A stretch of DNA of 53,618 nt from assembly GCA_028689055.1 (NCBI GenBank), contig JAQTWZ010000004.1:1606-55223 (forward strand). The letters are read 5' to 3'. Below are positions 26,157 through 35,056 of the stretch, in pieces (within the stretch, counting starts at the first letter, position 1; every line of letters begins with the position of its first letter). The position numbers and the translations under genes are program-made. The notes below the pieces were generated by a model. That model worked only from the letters and a program-made list of their open reading frames with translations. It was not told where the DNA came from and did no database searches. The stretch is from Sulfurimonas sp. Lineage in GTDB: Bacteria > Campylobacterota > Campylobacteria > Campylobacterales > Sulfurimonadaceae.

Positions 26157-27325
26157 ACGAAGATGATATAAGTAAGCTAACATTTGAACAGTTGAAAAAA
26201 ATACGAACATATCTTAAAAAAATGATAGAAAATGGCGGTAGTGATTTGCATGTCAAAGCAAATTCTGTTATAAGAGCAAGAATAAATGGAAATCTTGTGC
26301 AGTTTTCTGGAGGAATTTTTTCTAAAGAAGATGCTTTTGTCTTTGCTAAAGAACTTCTTAAAGGAAGATTTGCAGAATTTGTAGAACATCGAGAGATAGA
26401 TTTGGTTTATCCTTTTGATGAAAAAAATCGTTTTCGTGTCAATGTTTTTTTCCAGATGGACGGTGTTTCGGCAGTCTTTCGTATTATTCCCGTTGAAGTT
26501 CCAACCATTAATCAATTAAAACTCCCTGATGTTGTAAATAAATTTACACAAAAAGAACGTGGTCTTATTCTTGTGACGGGTGTGACGGGAAGTGGTAAGT
26601 CAAGTACACTTGCAGCACTGATCAATGACATAAACCTCAATAAAAAGAAGCATATCATCACTATCGAAGATCCTATTGAGTTTGTGCATAAAGATCGCGG
26701 ATGTATTATCAACCAGCGCTCTGTTGGGCAAGATACACTATCTTTTGGGAATGCATTGCGTGCGGCACTCCGTGAAGATCCAGATATCATTCTCGTCGGT
26801 GAGATGAGAGATAGAGAAACCATAAATCTTGCACTCCATGCTGCGGATACCGGGCATTTGGTTTTTTCAACACTACATACAATTGATGCAAAAGAGACAA
26901 TCAACCGTATTATTGCGCAGTTCCCGACCGAGGAGCAAAATCGTGTACGCCTTTCTCTTGCTGGGGTTATCCAAGGGATTATATCTCAAAGACTTATTCC
27001 TGCCATTGCAGGAGGAAGAACAGTAGCAATGGAGGTTTTGGTTCGCACCCCAACAATTGAGAAACTTATTATGGAAAACCGTGACTATGAGATCCATGAT
27101 GCTATAGAAAATGGTAGAGATCACTACAATTCCCAAAGTTTTGATCAGTCACTTTTGGGTTTATATGAAGAAGGTGTCATAAGCAAGGAACGCGCGATGG
27201 ATAATGCTACAAGTCCATCGGATTTGGCACTTAAAATCAGCGGACTTACAAGTGGAAAAATTTTGAATACCTCTGCTGAAAATGTAAAAGTAGATGAAAA
27301 TGATGATGTGTTTGGTTTAAAATAG
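26153..27325 (+). CDS. pilT: PilT-like pilus retraction ATPase
   Basis: A 390-residue secretion-type AAA ATPase. The N-terminal domain starts with SDLHVKANSVIRARINGNL. Walker A is TGVTGSGKSST (about 140-150). The Asp box is IEDPIEF, Walker B ILVGEMRDRETI, and the His box STLHTIDA. PilT powers type IV pilus retraction, needed for twitching and often for DNA uptake. That matters here because of the uptake-like repeats. No pilB or pilC is adjacent. The canonical AIRNLIREGK motif of PilT is divergent (DAIENGRDHY), so it may be a PilT/PilU paralogue. Confidence 0.85.
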   Translation: MNEDDISKLTFEQLKKIRTYLKKMIENGGSDLHVKANSVIRARINGNLVQFSGGIFSKEDAFVFAKELLKGRFAEFVEHREIDLVYPFDEKNRFRVNVFFQMDGVSAVFRIIPVEVPTINQLKLPDVVNKFTQKERGLILVTGVTGSGKSSTLAALINDINLNKKKHIITIEDPIEFVHKDRGCIINQRSVGQDTLSFGNALRAALREDPDIILVGEMRDRETINLALHAADTGHLVFSTLHTIDAKETINRIIAQFPTEEQNRVRLSLAGVIQGIISQRLIPAIAGGRTVAMEVLVRTPTIEKLIMENRDYEIHDAIENGRDHYNSQSFDQSLLGLYEEGVISKERAMDNATSPSDLALKISGLTSGKILNTSAENVKVDENDDVFGLK

Positions 27326-27467
27326 ACCAAAAATCAAATCTGAAGTGCAATCTTTGGAGTAAAAAGTACTACTTTTCCCCGATATTATGTAGCAAACGCA
27401 CAAGACTTTCACTTAAAAATCAGTTAAAACATTCCCTATAAAACATCATAAAATAGGGAGTTTTGCT

Positions 27468-27875
27468 ATGGCGAAATCACATTTAATTTCAGCACTTGTA
27501 AGTAAAAGAAGTGAACTGAGAGGAGATATAATCTACTATAAAGAGTTAGCAAGATTAGCAGATGAAAAACTTGCTATTATAGACCAAGCCATAAGAATTT
27601 TTAAGCCTAATTATAAATTCGGTAACACAAAACCTGTCAATAAGCATAAAAATAGATATTTCAGTAATGGTGAAGCCGTTTTGTTACTAGATACCCTCAG
27701 AAATCTCAATAGATCTGCAAACACCTCTGAAATTATTATTAGCAAAAAGGGTTTTGAGTTTGGGAACGACTTTGAAAAAGAGACTTTTCAGAAATAAATT
27801 GTAGCTTCTCTCTGTGGAACGGCAGAGAATGATTTACTCGAGAGAGTCGGTCTAACTATGATTTGGAAGATTACC
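27468..27875 (+). pseudogene. Conserved hypothetical gene interrupted by an in-frame stop
   Basis: The intact part (27468-27797, 109 residues) opens MAKSHLISALVSKRSELRGD. It belongs to a widespread small family of unknown function with an N-terminal coiled coil, a central basic KHKNRYF segment and a C-terminal winged-helix-like part. A TAA at 27795-27797 ends it early. In the same frame the sequence continues as IVASLCGTAENDLLERVGLTM followed by IWKIT, which looks like the family's usual ending. A nonsense change, readthrough, or a sequencing error would explain this. GGGAG lies upstream of the ATG. Confidence 0.6.
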
Positions 27876-27882
27876 CCCCCCC
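27874..27882 (+). repeat. C9 homopolymer tract
   Basis: Nine C bases right after the last recognisable codons of the interrupted gene, the longest G/C run noticed in the window. Such tracts vary in length in Campylobacterota, but here it lies beyond the coding end, so a phase-switching effect is not clear. Confidence 0.6.
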
Positions 27883-27896
27883 ACGAGGGTTGTGAC

Positions 27897-28049
27897 TTAA
27901 TTGCACCTCCAATCCTCTTTGTTGTAATATACCTTAATAATTACATAAGCATTTTGGCATAATTGGGAATTCTTTTGCTCAAATGACTCCCATTTTTCTA
28001 TATCTTCAGGGCTATACTTATTATCTCTACAATAATCTTTTATAGTAAT
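27897..28049 (-). pseudogene. Unrecognised coding remnant
   Basis: An open minus-strand stretch of 50 codons with coding-like composition (SPEDIEKWESFEQ, then AYVIIKVYYNKEDWRCN and a stop). A stop codon precedes it and there is no start codon with a binding site. It is probably the tail of a lost gene. The rest of 27883-28114 is AT-rich with nothing further recognisable. Confidence 0.25.
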
Positions 28050-28114
28050 TTAGTTTTCATATTTTAAATTTTTGTTTGCTTAAATTTCTAAAAATTTTGT
28101 AATAGCTAGTTGTG

Positions 28115-28708
28115 TTATTTATATTCTCTTTTCAACCTACTCAAATGTTGTGGAGTGATACCTAAAAATGTGGCGATATGATACTGTGGGACTTTTTCTA
28201 GTAAATATGGAGTTTGTGTCAAAAACTTTTCAAATCGTTCTTTTGCACTTTTTGTTTCCCTTTCTATGATTTGATTGTGCAAATAACTATAAGCCTCTTC
28301 CGCCATTAATCTTCCAAATCGTTCCCCTTTCTTGAGGTTGTTATAGATAAATTGAATATCTGCAAAAGAGGTAACGACAACTTCGCAATCGTCCAAAGCT
28401 TCAATATGAATATTTGATGATTTTTGATGTAAAAAACTTTCATAGTCGGTCACAAAAAGATTTGACATATGGGCATTTGTGTCGTTAAAAAAGATACTCC
28501 AAGTAAAATCCTTCCCATTTTCATCAATAACATAGCCTCTAGCTAAACCTGAATTGATAAAATAAAGCTCTTTACAGATATCCCCTTGATGAAGGATTAT
28601 TTCACCTTTTTGAAAGGTTTTTAGACTTAATTGTGATACGATTAGTTTCCATTCTAAAACATTAAATGATAAATCTCTCTGAATGAAATTTTTATATAAA
28701 CTAAACAT
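28115..28708 (-). CDS. Crp/Fnr-family transcription regulator
   Basis: A 197-residue protein. The N-terminal cyclic-nucleotide-binding fold (about 20-130) has FQKGEIILHQGDICKELYFI. The C-terminal winged HTH (about 150-197) ends in YHIATFLGITPQHLSRLKRE. No N-terminal Cys cluster is present, so it is not an FNR-type oxygen sensor, and the cAMP phosphate-binding RxS motif is absent. The recognition helix resembles the short Crp-like regulators common in Bacteroidota. Together with the AT-rich scarred neighbourhood, that suggests transfer. Target genes are unknown. Confidence 0.8.
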   Translation of the reverse strand: MFSLYKNFIQRDLSFNVLEWKLIVSQLSLKTFQKGEIILHQGDICKELYFINSGLARGYVIDENGKDFTWSIFFNDTNAHMSNLFVTDYESFLHQKSSNIHIEALDDCEVVVTSFADIQFIYNNLKKGERFGRLMAEEAYSYLHNQIIERETKSAKERFEKFLTQTPYLLEKVPQYHIATFLGITPQHLSRLKREYK

Positions 28709-28743
28709 CTTTGTTAATGCTCCTATGGTGTTTGATAGACTTG

Positions 28744-28760
28744 TTCCATAAGCTATGGAA
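28744..28760. promoter_or_regulatory. Palindrome upstream of the Crp/Fnr gene
   Basis: TTCCATA-AGC-TATGGAA is a perfect 7-bp inverted repeat 36 bp before the regulator's start, a candidate autoregulatory site. Confidence 0.35.
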
Positions 28761-28814
28761 TGATTCCAAATCCATAATCAAAATACAAATTTTTATAAAT
28801 TTGCTGAAAGAGTA

Positions 28815-29522
28815 CTATATTAGGAAAGAACTAACTAAACCGATAAGTCCGCCAAAAACGCCACCCCAAACAACAAGCCAATCAAGATGTTCACGGATAA
28901 GTCTTTGAACAATCTCTTTGACCATTATCGGTGTGAGTTCTTCTAGTCTCGCATCGATGACGCGCCCGATAGAGTGAAGCAAATCATCACTCAGTGAAGA
29001 GCTTTGCATATGTTGTTGGAGTGTATTGTTAAAAGCATCGGAGTTTACGATCCGAATTACTGCGGCTTTCATCTTGAGTGAAAAAGGTTCTCTCAGACCT
29101 GAGAGTGCGCTCTCTCCTCCAAACATCCCAAGCATTCCGCCAAAAGAGGACTCCATCACTGTTTTACTCAGCGCATCAAACGCAGGTGAAAAATCTGTTG
29201 CTTCGATAATAGGCTCGAGGTTTATCTTTTTTTCTTCTTGTGCAAAAAATGCTTCAAGCTGCGTTTTTGTGAAAAATTCCTGCATCATGAGTCTTTTTAT
29301 CGCCTCTTTAAACGCCTCAAAACGCAGTGGAATAACACCTGAACCATACAGTAGCGGCACACGTTCAAAGAGCATATGGATGGCAAGTTGGTTGGTGATT
29401 GCTCCAGAGAGTGCAAAAAGCCCTGCAAACAGCAGGAGAGAAGCATAGTCACCTGCGACAAAAGAGAGCAAGACCAAAAGTGTAGCGATAGCGTTTGTTA
29501 TAAAACTTTTATTGATTTTCAA
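28815..29522 (-). CDS. DUF445-family membrane protein
   Basis: A 235-residue protein with hydrophobic segments at both ends (about 10-45 and 212-235) and a long amphipathic helical middle, the DUF445 layout. Typical segments are the ALSGAITNQLAIHMLFE start and RLIREHLDWLVVWGGVFGGLIG near the end. The family is uncharacterised. It is monocistronic, facing away from the Crp gene. Confidence 0.75.
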   Translation of the reverse strand: MKINKSFITNAIATLLVLLSFVAGDYASLLLFAGLFALSGAITNQLAIHMLFERVPLLYGSGVIPLRFEAFKEAIKRLMMQEFFTKTQLEAFFAQEEKKINLEPIIEATDFSPAFDALSKTVMESSFGGMLGMFGGESALSGLREPFSLKMKAAVIRIVNSDAFNNTLQQHMQSSSLSDDLLHSIGRVIDARLEELTPIMVKEIVQRLIREHLDWLVVWGGVFGGLIGLVSSFLI

Positions 29523-29600
29523 AACAGAGTCCTTTATTTAAAAGCCAAATTATATCAAAACGCAAAGCTTTCTCGAAAAAACTTGTTTTTACATCTGTTT

Positions 29601-30980
29601 TTAAAATAAAAGTATGATGCCAAGCAAAAGAATGATGCCAAGAGCGGTATATTCAAGAATTTGTTGCAGTTTTGTGTTTGTTTGGCTTGTTTTTTGTCGT
29701 ACCATAGAGCTTAAAAGTGCGGAGATAAAGATGATAGTGCTCATGCCAAGACTCATCACAAAAGCAGATAAAAAGCCTACGGTGTAGAGTCCCAGTGAGA
29801 GCGAAAACAAAAAGAGTGTAATCGTTCCGGGGCAGGGAATGATACCTGCGGAGATGATGAGGGCAACATCGGTAGAGTTCTGCTCAAGCTTACATGAGCC
29901 ACAGCCGCAAGTGCTTATATGCGGCGAAGTGCTAAAAGTAAAAGCTGGTTTGTTTTTGAGTGTTTTGTACGCTTTGTATTTTTGATAAAAGAGATACAAA
30001 GCGATACCAATAATAATAACAGCGGTAATTTTTGTGCTGATAAAAAGTGTGTCGTCCATCATTTGCGCTAAAAATGTCTCTACTAAAAAGTAGATAACAA
30101 GCGTGAGTAAAAAAGCCGAAAAAGTGTGGACAACACCTATCATCAAAGAGATAAAAAGTGCTTTGGAGTAAGAGCGGTCGTTACTTAAAAAGTAGCTTGC
30201 TACAAGTGTTTTGCCATGTCCCGGACCCATGGCGTGTATGACGCCGTAGAGATACGCAAAAAGAAGAAGCAGAGCGTAAGCATAGGGATTTGAGTCCTCT
30301 TTTATCTCATTGAAGAGTGTTTTTATTTTCGCCATACTTTCTTCAAGAAGTGTGGGCTTTTGGAGTGTCGTGTTTGTCTCATTTGTTTGGATATGCGCTT
30401 GTGGCTTTATCTCCTCTATTTGTGTCAGTGGTACTGCGCTAAAGAGCAGAGTCGCACTAAAGAGATAGATGTTTTGCTGGTAGTGAAGTTCTGTTTTTGG
30501 AATCTCTATCTCGTTGATAACAAAACTAAAGAAACTCTCATCATCTTCAAATAAAAATCCCAAAAGATCTTGATCGGTCAAATCAATCGAGAGTTGCATA
30601 TCATAACTAAGCACCATACGCGCATTGGCTACTTCAATCTTGAAGTTGTCATAAATCGGTGTGATAGGCTGTTCGTTTTTTTTGTGTGAATATTTGATTT
30701 GTGTGAGCATATTTTTGGGTAAAAGATACTCTTTTTTGATTTTTAAAATAGCTTGAAGTTCTGAGGTATCTAAGATTTGGTTGGCGTTTTTATCAAACTG
30801 TGTTGTTATCTCAGATGTATAAATATCTGAAAAAAACCACTGCGTGTGGATAGTGTGCAGTCGGTTTTCTTGCATCTCAAAGGAGAGTTTGATCTCTGCC
30901 GTTGGAATCATGAGCTGGCATGTGGCACAGCCTAAAAGATCACTTAGGAGAAGTGCTAAAAAGAAGAGGATTTTACTCAT
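29601..30980 (-). CDS. DUF1007-NicO fusion, putative metal exporter
   Basis: 459 residues from the ATG at 30980 (GGGAG upstream). A signal sequence ends at a possible lipobox (LLGC). A periplasmic DUF1007-like domain covers about 20-215. A NicO/RcnA-like permease follows with six or seven membrane segments and the motifs HAMGPGHGKTLVASYF and CPGTITLFLFSLSLG. A cytoplasmic loop has HISTCGCGSCK, a potential metal site. RcnA exports nickel and cobalt. Here the gene overlaps znuB by 4 bp, so it is expressed with zinc import and may help load or balance zinc. The metal is not determined by sequence. Confidence 0.75.
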   Translation of the reverse strand: MSKILFFLALLLSDLLGCATCQLMIPTAEIKLSFEMQENRLHTIHTQWFFSDIYTSEITTQFDKNANQILDTSELQAILKIKKEYLLPKNMLTQIKYSHKKNEQPITPIYDNFKIEVANARMVLSYDMQLSIDLTDQDLLGFLFEDDESFFSFVINEIEIPKTELHYQQNIYLFSATLLFSAVPLTQIEEIKPQAHIQTNETNTTLQKPTLLEESMAKIKTLFNEIKEDSNPYAYALLLLFAYLYGVIHAMGPGHGKTLVASYFLSNDRSYSKALFISLMIGVVHTFSAFLLTLVIYFLVETFLAQMMDDTLFISTKITAVIIIGIALYLFYQKYKAYKTLKNKPAFTFSTSPHISTCGCGSCKLEQNSTDVALIISAGIIPCPGTITLFLFSLSLGLYTVGFLSAFVMSLGMSTIIFISALLSSMVRQKTSQTNTKLQQILEYTALGIILLLGIILLF

Positions 30981-31783
30981 CGCAGTTTCTCCCAAAGTAT
31001 AAAAAACATCAAACTAAGTGCCGCAACTAAGATGATAGAAGCACCTGAAGTGAGGTTGAAGCTGTAAGAGAACCAAAGCCCGATAAGAGTAAATATGGAA
31101 GCGATAACTCCTGAGCGAAACATCATGCCTAGGAGTGATGATGCGAGACTCTGTGCGATATAGATGGGAATGCTCAGGAGAGCAATCACCAAGATAAGCC
31201 CGACAACTTTGATGGCAACAACAACACTAAGAGCAGAGAGAATCAAGATAAGAGTATAAAAAAATGGGACATTTATACCACGGATAGCAGCGTACTCACT
31301 ATCGTAAGAGACAGCTAAAATATCTTTGTACCAAAAAAGAAGTGCTAAAAGAATGAGAGCCAAAAGTCCACCCATAAAATAGAGGTCTTCTTGATTTACC
31401 GCTAAGATAGAGCCAAAAAGATAACTCATCAAATCAACATTGTACCCAGGGGTGAGATCGACAAAGATGATACCTATTGCCATACCGACGGCCCAAGTGA
31501 GTCCGATAAAGATGTCGATTTTATCTCTTTGGTGGATGGTAATAAATGCCATAAAAAGAGCTGCTAAAATCGCAAATAAAGATGTGCCGGCAAAAATAGG
31601 AATACCCGTAAAAAGAGCAAGTCCGATACCGCCATACGCTGCATGAGCGATCCCTCCGACGAGAAAAACCATACGATTGACAACCACTAAAGAGCCGATA
31701 ATGCCTGCGATAAAACTTACTAAGATGCCTGCTATAAGAGCATTTTGAACAAATTGGTAACTGAGTGCTTCTAACATTTGCAT
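30977..31783 (-). CDS. znuB: Zinc ABC transporter permease
   Basis: A 268-residue ABC-3 family permease with about eight hydrophobic segments. Signatures are GIIGSLVVVNRMVFLVGGIAHAAYGG near the start and VGLILVIALLSIPI. ABC-3 permeases carry zinc or manganese. Zinc is preferred because the substrate-binding protein has a His-rich loop and a Fur/Zur-family gene is divergent. It overlaps znuC by 13 bp. Confidence 0.88.
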   Translation of the reverse strand: MQMLEALSYQFVQNALIAGILVSFIAGIIGSLVVVNRMVFLVGGIAHAAYGGIGLALFTGIPIFAGTSLFAILAALFMAFITIHQRDKIDIFIGLTWAVGMAIGIIFVDLTPGYNVDLMSYLFGSILAVNQEDLYFMGGLLALILLALLFWYKDILAVSYDSEYAAIRGINVPFFYTLILILSALSVVVAIKVVGLILVIALLSIPIYIAQSLASSLLGMMFRSGVIASIFTLIGLWFSYSFNLTSGASIILVAALSLMFFILWEKLR

Positions 31784-32502
31784 TTTCCTAACATCTCCAA
31801 GAGTTCGACTTCGCAGACATGATTTGTCTGAGTGTCAATTTTTGTACTCAGTGCGCTTGTATCGTGAAATGAGAGTTTTTTGTTAATATGCGCAACTTTA
31901 GTCGCATAACCCATCACGACAGAAATATCATGAGTCACAACAATGATAGTTATCTCTTCGTTAAGTTTTTTGAAGAGTTCATAAACTTGTTTTTGTCCCT
32001 CTACATCGATGCTAGAAGTAGGTTCATCAAGTATGAGAACCTTTGGCTTGCTAAAAAGTGCACGTGCTATCATGACCCGCTGACGCTCTCCGCCTGAGAG
32101 GAGGGCGATTTTTTTGTCGGCATATTCAAGCATACCGACTTCTCCTAGTATCTCTTTGGCTTGAGCTATATCCTCTTTGGCATAACCAAAGAGTTTTCTT
32201 TTTGACAAGCCTTGCCCTATCATAACCACTTCGATGACTTTGATGGGAAAATCGGTGTTGATGTTGGTGTTTTGCGGCACATAACCTATAGAATCGATTT
32301 TATTGATACTTCCTTTATTTGGCGTTAAAATCCCTAAAATGAGTTTTAAAAGCGTACTTTTACCACCGCCGTTTGGTCCGATAATAGCGAGAAAATCTTT
32401 GGCGTGGATTTCAAGATTGATATCTTCCAAAATCATCTCTTTGTCATACGAAAAAGAGAGATCTTGGAGTGAGATAAGGGTTTGTTTGTTATTTGTCTGC
32501 AA
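31771..32502 (-). CDS. znuC: Zinc ABC transporter ATP-binding protein
   Basis: A 243-residue ABC ATPase. Walker A is GPNGGGKSTLLK, the signature ALLSGGERQRVMIARAL, Walker B VLILDEPTSSID, and the switch VTHDISV. It energises ZnuB. It overlaps znuA by 14 bp and znuB by 13 bp, so the three are translated as a unit. Confidence 0.92.
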   Translation of the reverse strand: MQTNNKQTLISLQDLSFSYDKEMILEDINLEIHAKDFLAIIGPNGGGKSTLLKLILGILTPNKGSINKIDSIGYVPQNTNINTDFPIKVIEVVMIGQGLSKRKLFGYAKEDIAQAKEILGEVGMLEYADKKIALLSGGERQRVMIARALFSKPKVLILDEPTSSIDVEGQKQVYELFKKLNEEITIIVVTHDISVVMGYATKVAHINKKLSFHDTSALSTKIDTQTNHVCEVELLEMLGKCKC

Positions 32503-33328
32503 TTGCTTGTGCCATTTTGATGAGATTTGAAGACCACTCAGGGCTCAGAGGCGATATTTTTACAACTCTGAGATCGCCTTCTTTTGCGATGATTTTAGCA
32601 CTTTTATCCGAAAATTCGGGTTGTGCAAAGATAACGTGAATCTTCTCTTCTTTAGATTTTTTGAGAATCTCTATAATCTCTTTGGGTTTTGGTTCTTTTC
32701 CCTCTATTTCGATAGTGACCTGCTCTAATCCAAACTCATGCGCAAAATAACCCCACGATGGATGAAATACTAAGAAACTTGCAGTTTTTGGTTTGTTGCG
32801 CAAAATCTCATGGATTTGTGTTTGCGTTCGAGCAATTTCTTCCAAAAAAGTATCGAGATTTTTTTTGTACTGGGCTTCGTGTTTTTTGTCGATGCTCACA
32901 AGTGCTTCATAGATAGCATGAGCCATGACTTTGACATTGTTTGGTGATGTCCATGTGTGCGGGTCGCCTCCATCTTCTTTGTGTTTTGCCTCATGGTGCT
33001 CATGATGCGCGATTTTTTCTATTTTCTCACTTATATCTATGATACGCATATTTTTGTTTTGTGAGGCGAAACGCCCAAGCCAAGCCTCTTCAAACTCAAC
33101 ACCGATACTCAAATAAAGTGCTGCTTGAGAGAGTGCCATCATTTGTGCGGGTTTTGGCTCGTAGGAATGAGGTGAATTACCGGGCATAACCATAAGTAAA
33201 ACATCGATATGTTCGCCTGCAATTTTTTGAACAAATGTCTGCTGTGGCAAAATACTCACCGCAACGATAGGTTTTGCCAAAAGCGATGAAGCGATGAGAA
33301 GAAGGAAAAATGTGAGAAATCGTAGCAT
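32489..33328 (-). CDS. znuA: Zinc ABC transporter substrate-binding protein
   Basis: A 279-residue periplasmic protein with a signal peptide (about 1-18). It belongs to the cluster A-I metal-binding family. Ligand histidines include GNSPHSYEP and FHPSWGYFA. A His/Glu-rich loop (HHEHHEAKHKEDGGDPH) before DPHTWTSP is characteristic of zinc-specific ZnuA. It is the first gene of the znuACB-NicO operon. The divergent zur-like gene and a dyad in the shared promoter suggest zinc repression. Confidence 0.92.
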   Translation of the reverse strand: MLRFLTFFLLLIASSLLAKPIVAVSILPQQTFVQKIAGEHIDVLLMVMPGNSPHSYEPKPAQMMALSQAALYLSIGVEFEEAWLGRFASQNKNMRIIDISEKIEKIAHHEHHEAKHKEDGGDPHTWTSPNNVKVMAHAIYEALVSIDKKHEAQYKKNLDTFLEEIARTQTQIHEILRNKPKTASFLVFHPSWGYFAHEFGLEQVTIEIEGKEPKPKEIIEILKKSKEEKIHVIFAQPEFSDKSAKIIAKEGDLRVVKISPLSPEWSSNLIKMAQAIADK

Positions 33329-33355
33329 AATTGAAGAACCTTTTTTTTGAAAAGA

Positions 33356-33405
33356 ATTGTACTTGCTAGGCTCTTAAATGCAACTTAGTCGCATTTACTT
33401 AAGAG
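33356..33405. promoter_or_regulatory. znuA/zur divergent promoter with Zur-like box
   Basis: AAATGCAACT (33376-33385), T, AGTCGCATTT (33387-33396) form a near-perfect dyad with one mismatch. Outside it CTCTTAA (33371-33377) and TTAAGAG (33399-33405) also pair. On the minus strand TTGCAT (33378-33383) and TACAAT (33356-33361), 16 bp apart, form the znuA promoter, so the box covers its -35. Confidence 0.6.
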
Positions 33406-33437
33406 AAGCATAAGAGAGAAGTCGCTACTATTTTCAA

Positions 33438-33812
33438 ATGCAAATAGAAAAAATAATCGAAGAAAAAAATCTTAAACTCACTACAGCACGCAAAGAACTC
33501 TTGGGTATTTTTGTCGCTTCCTCTAAACCTCTGTGTTTTGAAGATATAAAATCAAAACTCAATATGGATAAGGCAACTTTTTATAGGAATGTCTCCAAAT
33601 TTGAATCAGAAGCTATATTAAATAGTTTTGAGTCCAATGATAAAAAACGCTACTACGAAATCAATGAAAGTGCTCATGCACATTTCGTATGTAACCGATG
33701 CAATCAGATAGAGTGTCTCAAAGAGAAACTCGATTATAAACTCAGAGGCTACATTATCGCAGATGTGATTTTTAAAGGAGTGTGCAAACAATGCAATCAA
33801 ATGAGTTTATAG
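33438..33812 (+). CDS. Fur-family regulator, probably Zur
   Basis: A 124-residue Fur-family protein: winged HTH (about 10-75; LTTARKELLGIF, then MDKATFYRNVSKFE) and a dimerisation domain with two CXXC pairs for structural zinc (VCNRCNQIEC and VCKQCNQM). The His-rich HHDHxxC segment typical of Fur is reduced to SAHAHFVC. Divergence from znuA suggests it is the zinc repressor. Its 3' end overlaps ribA. It is short compared with the usual 140-150 residues. Confidence 0.8.
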   Translation: MQIEKIIEEKNLKLTTARKELLGIFVASSKPLCFEDIKSKLNMDKATFYRNVSKFESEAILNSFESNDKKRYYEINESAHAHFVCNRCNQIECLKEKLDYKLRGYIIADVIFKGVCKQCNQMSL

Positions 33813-34378
33813 AAAAATCGAAAATCGCCTCTTTACCGAGTAAATATGGGAATTTTGAGATTCAGGTATTTAAGCAAGGATTTCAAGAGCATATGGTTAT
33901 TATGAGTAAAAATTTCCATACACTTACTACTCCATATGTGCGCATCCACTCAGAGTGTCTCACAGGCGATACCTTCGGAAGCTTGAAGTGTGATTGTCAA
34001 AATCAGCTTGATTTGGCACTAAAATTTATAGACAAACATGGCGGTATGGTTATCTATCATCGCCAAGAAGGACGTAATATCGGGCTTTTAAATAAAGTCA
34101 ATGCCTACGTTTTGCAAGATTTGGGACGCGATACTATTCAAGCAAATCTTGAGTTAGGATTTGAAGAAGACGAGAGAGACTACTCAGTCGTTGCTGCAAT
34201 TTTTCAAGAATTTAATCTCAAAGCCATCCATCTCATCACAAACAATCCTGACAAAATCCTCTTTGTTGAGTCTTTGGGTGTACGTGTTGTAGAACGTATT
34301 CCCGCTATTACAGCAGTAAATAAATACAACAAAAAATATATAGCGACAAAAAAAGAGCAAATGAATCATATTTTCTAA
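33791..34378 (+). CDS. ribA: GTP cyclohydrolase II
   Basis: 195 residues from the ATG at 33791 (AAAGGAG 10 bp upstream, inside the zur-like gene). The enzyme opens GTP to start riboflavin synthesis. Its zinc ligands are present as ECLTGDTFGSLKCDC. YHRQEGRNIGLLNK carries the catalytic segment, and TNNPDKILFVESLGV ends the fold. No DHBP synthase (RibB) domain is fused. Overlap with the zur-like gene is unusual and ties a zinc-dependent riboflavin enzyme to the zinc regulator's transcript. Confidence 0.9.
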   Translation: MQSNEFIEKSKIASLPSKYGNFEIQVFKQGFQEHMVIMSKNFHTLTTPYVRIHSECLTGDTFGSLKCDCQNQLDLALKFIDKHGGMVIYHRQEGRNIGLLNKVNAYVLQDLGRDTIQANLELGFEEDERDYSVVAAIFQEFNLKAIHLITNNPDKILFVESLGVRVVERIPAITAVNKYNKKYIATKKEQMNHIF

Positions 34379-34553
34379 ATAGCCTTCTTGTATAACCTAG
34401 AAATCTATTAGAATTTTTTTAGAGATTTTAAACATAAGTTCATTTTTCACATAAAATTTTTAATATACCCTTCATAGCTTAAGAGATATAATTTTTCGAT
34501 TTTACTCCTCACCTTGAGGAAAAAAACTCCCAAATTATTTAAAAGAGATATGA

Positions 34554-35027
34554 ATGCAAACACAGAGTTATGAACTATTTAAAAACGCAAGCCTTGAGAC
34601 CATAGCGCAGAGTTTGGCAGACGAGCTCAAAACAAGAAATGAATCCCCGTTTTGGGCGGATAAAGTTGTCCCGTTTTCGAGCGCTATTTTGAGTATATTG
34701 ATACCGCTTAAAGAAGCAAATCTTCTTTTTACACCCGAAGGTGCTCATGTAGAGACGCTCACTCCTGAACTTTTTTTGATGTGGAGTGATTTTGTGAGTC
34801 TCAAAACCCTTGCGTTTACGATACAAAAGTCAAACGCAGCAGGAGAACTACTGCGCACGCAAATCGATACGGCACTCACAAAAAACTATCAAGCTATTGA
34901 TTTGAAACTCTTAGGAGATTATCTTAGCCGTTACACAGTCAATCTGGAAAACGAATCGCTTGATTTTCCTATCTCAAACTACAATCTGCATCAGGGCGTT
35001 AGTAATGTTATAAAGTCACTGCTATAA
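34554..35027 (+). CDS. Hypothetical cytoplasmic protein
   Basis: A 157-residue protein without signal peptide or membrane segment, predicted largely helical, with one Trp-rich spot each at SPFWADKVVPF and LMWSDFV. The family is not recognised. AAGAG precedes the ATG. It lies 29 bp before the RND pump gene and may share its transcript. The 175-bp gap before it holds an AT-rich promoter-like stretch and the hairpin TCCTCA-CCT-TGAGGA at 34506-34520. Confidence 0.55.
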   Translation: MQTQSYELFKNASLETIAQSLADELKTRNESPFWADKVVPFSSAILSILIPLKEANLLFTPEGAHVETLTPELFLMWSDFVSLKTLAFTIQKSNAAGELLRTQIDTALTKNYQAIDLKLLGDYLSRYTVNLENESLDFPISNYNLHQGVSNVIKSLL

Positions 35028-35056
35028 TATAAAATATTTTTAAGTAAAGAGAATAA

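Noticed and set aside
27811-27896. Possible similarity between GGGTTGTGACTTA here and GGTTGTGACTAAA near 590-604
   Set aside because: Only about 12 bases match and nothing extends on either side; too short to call a repeat.
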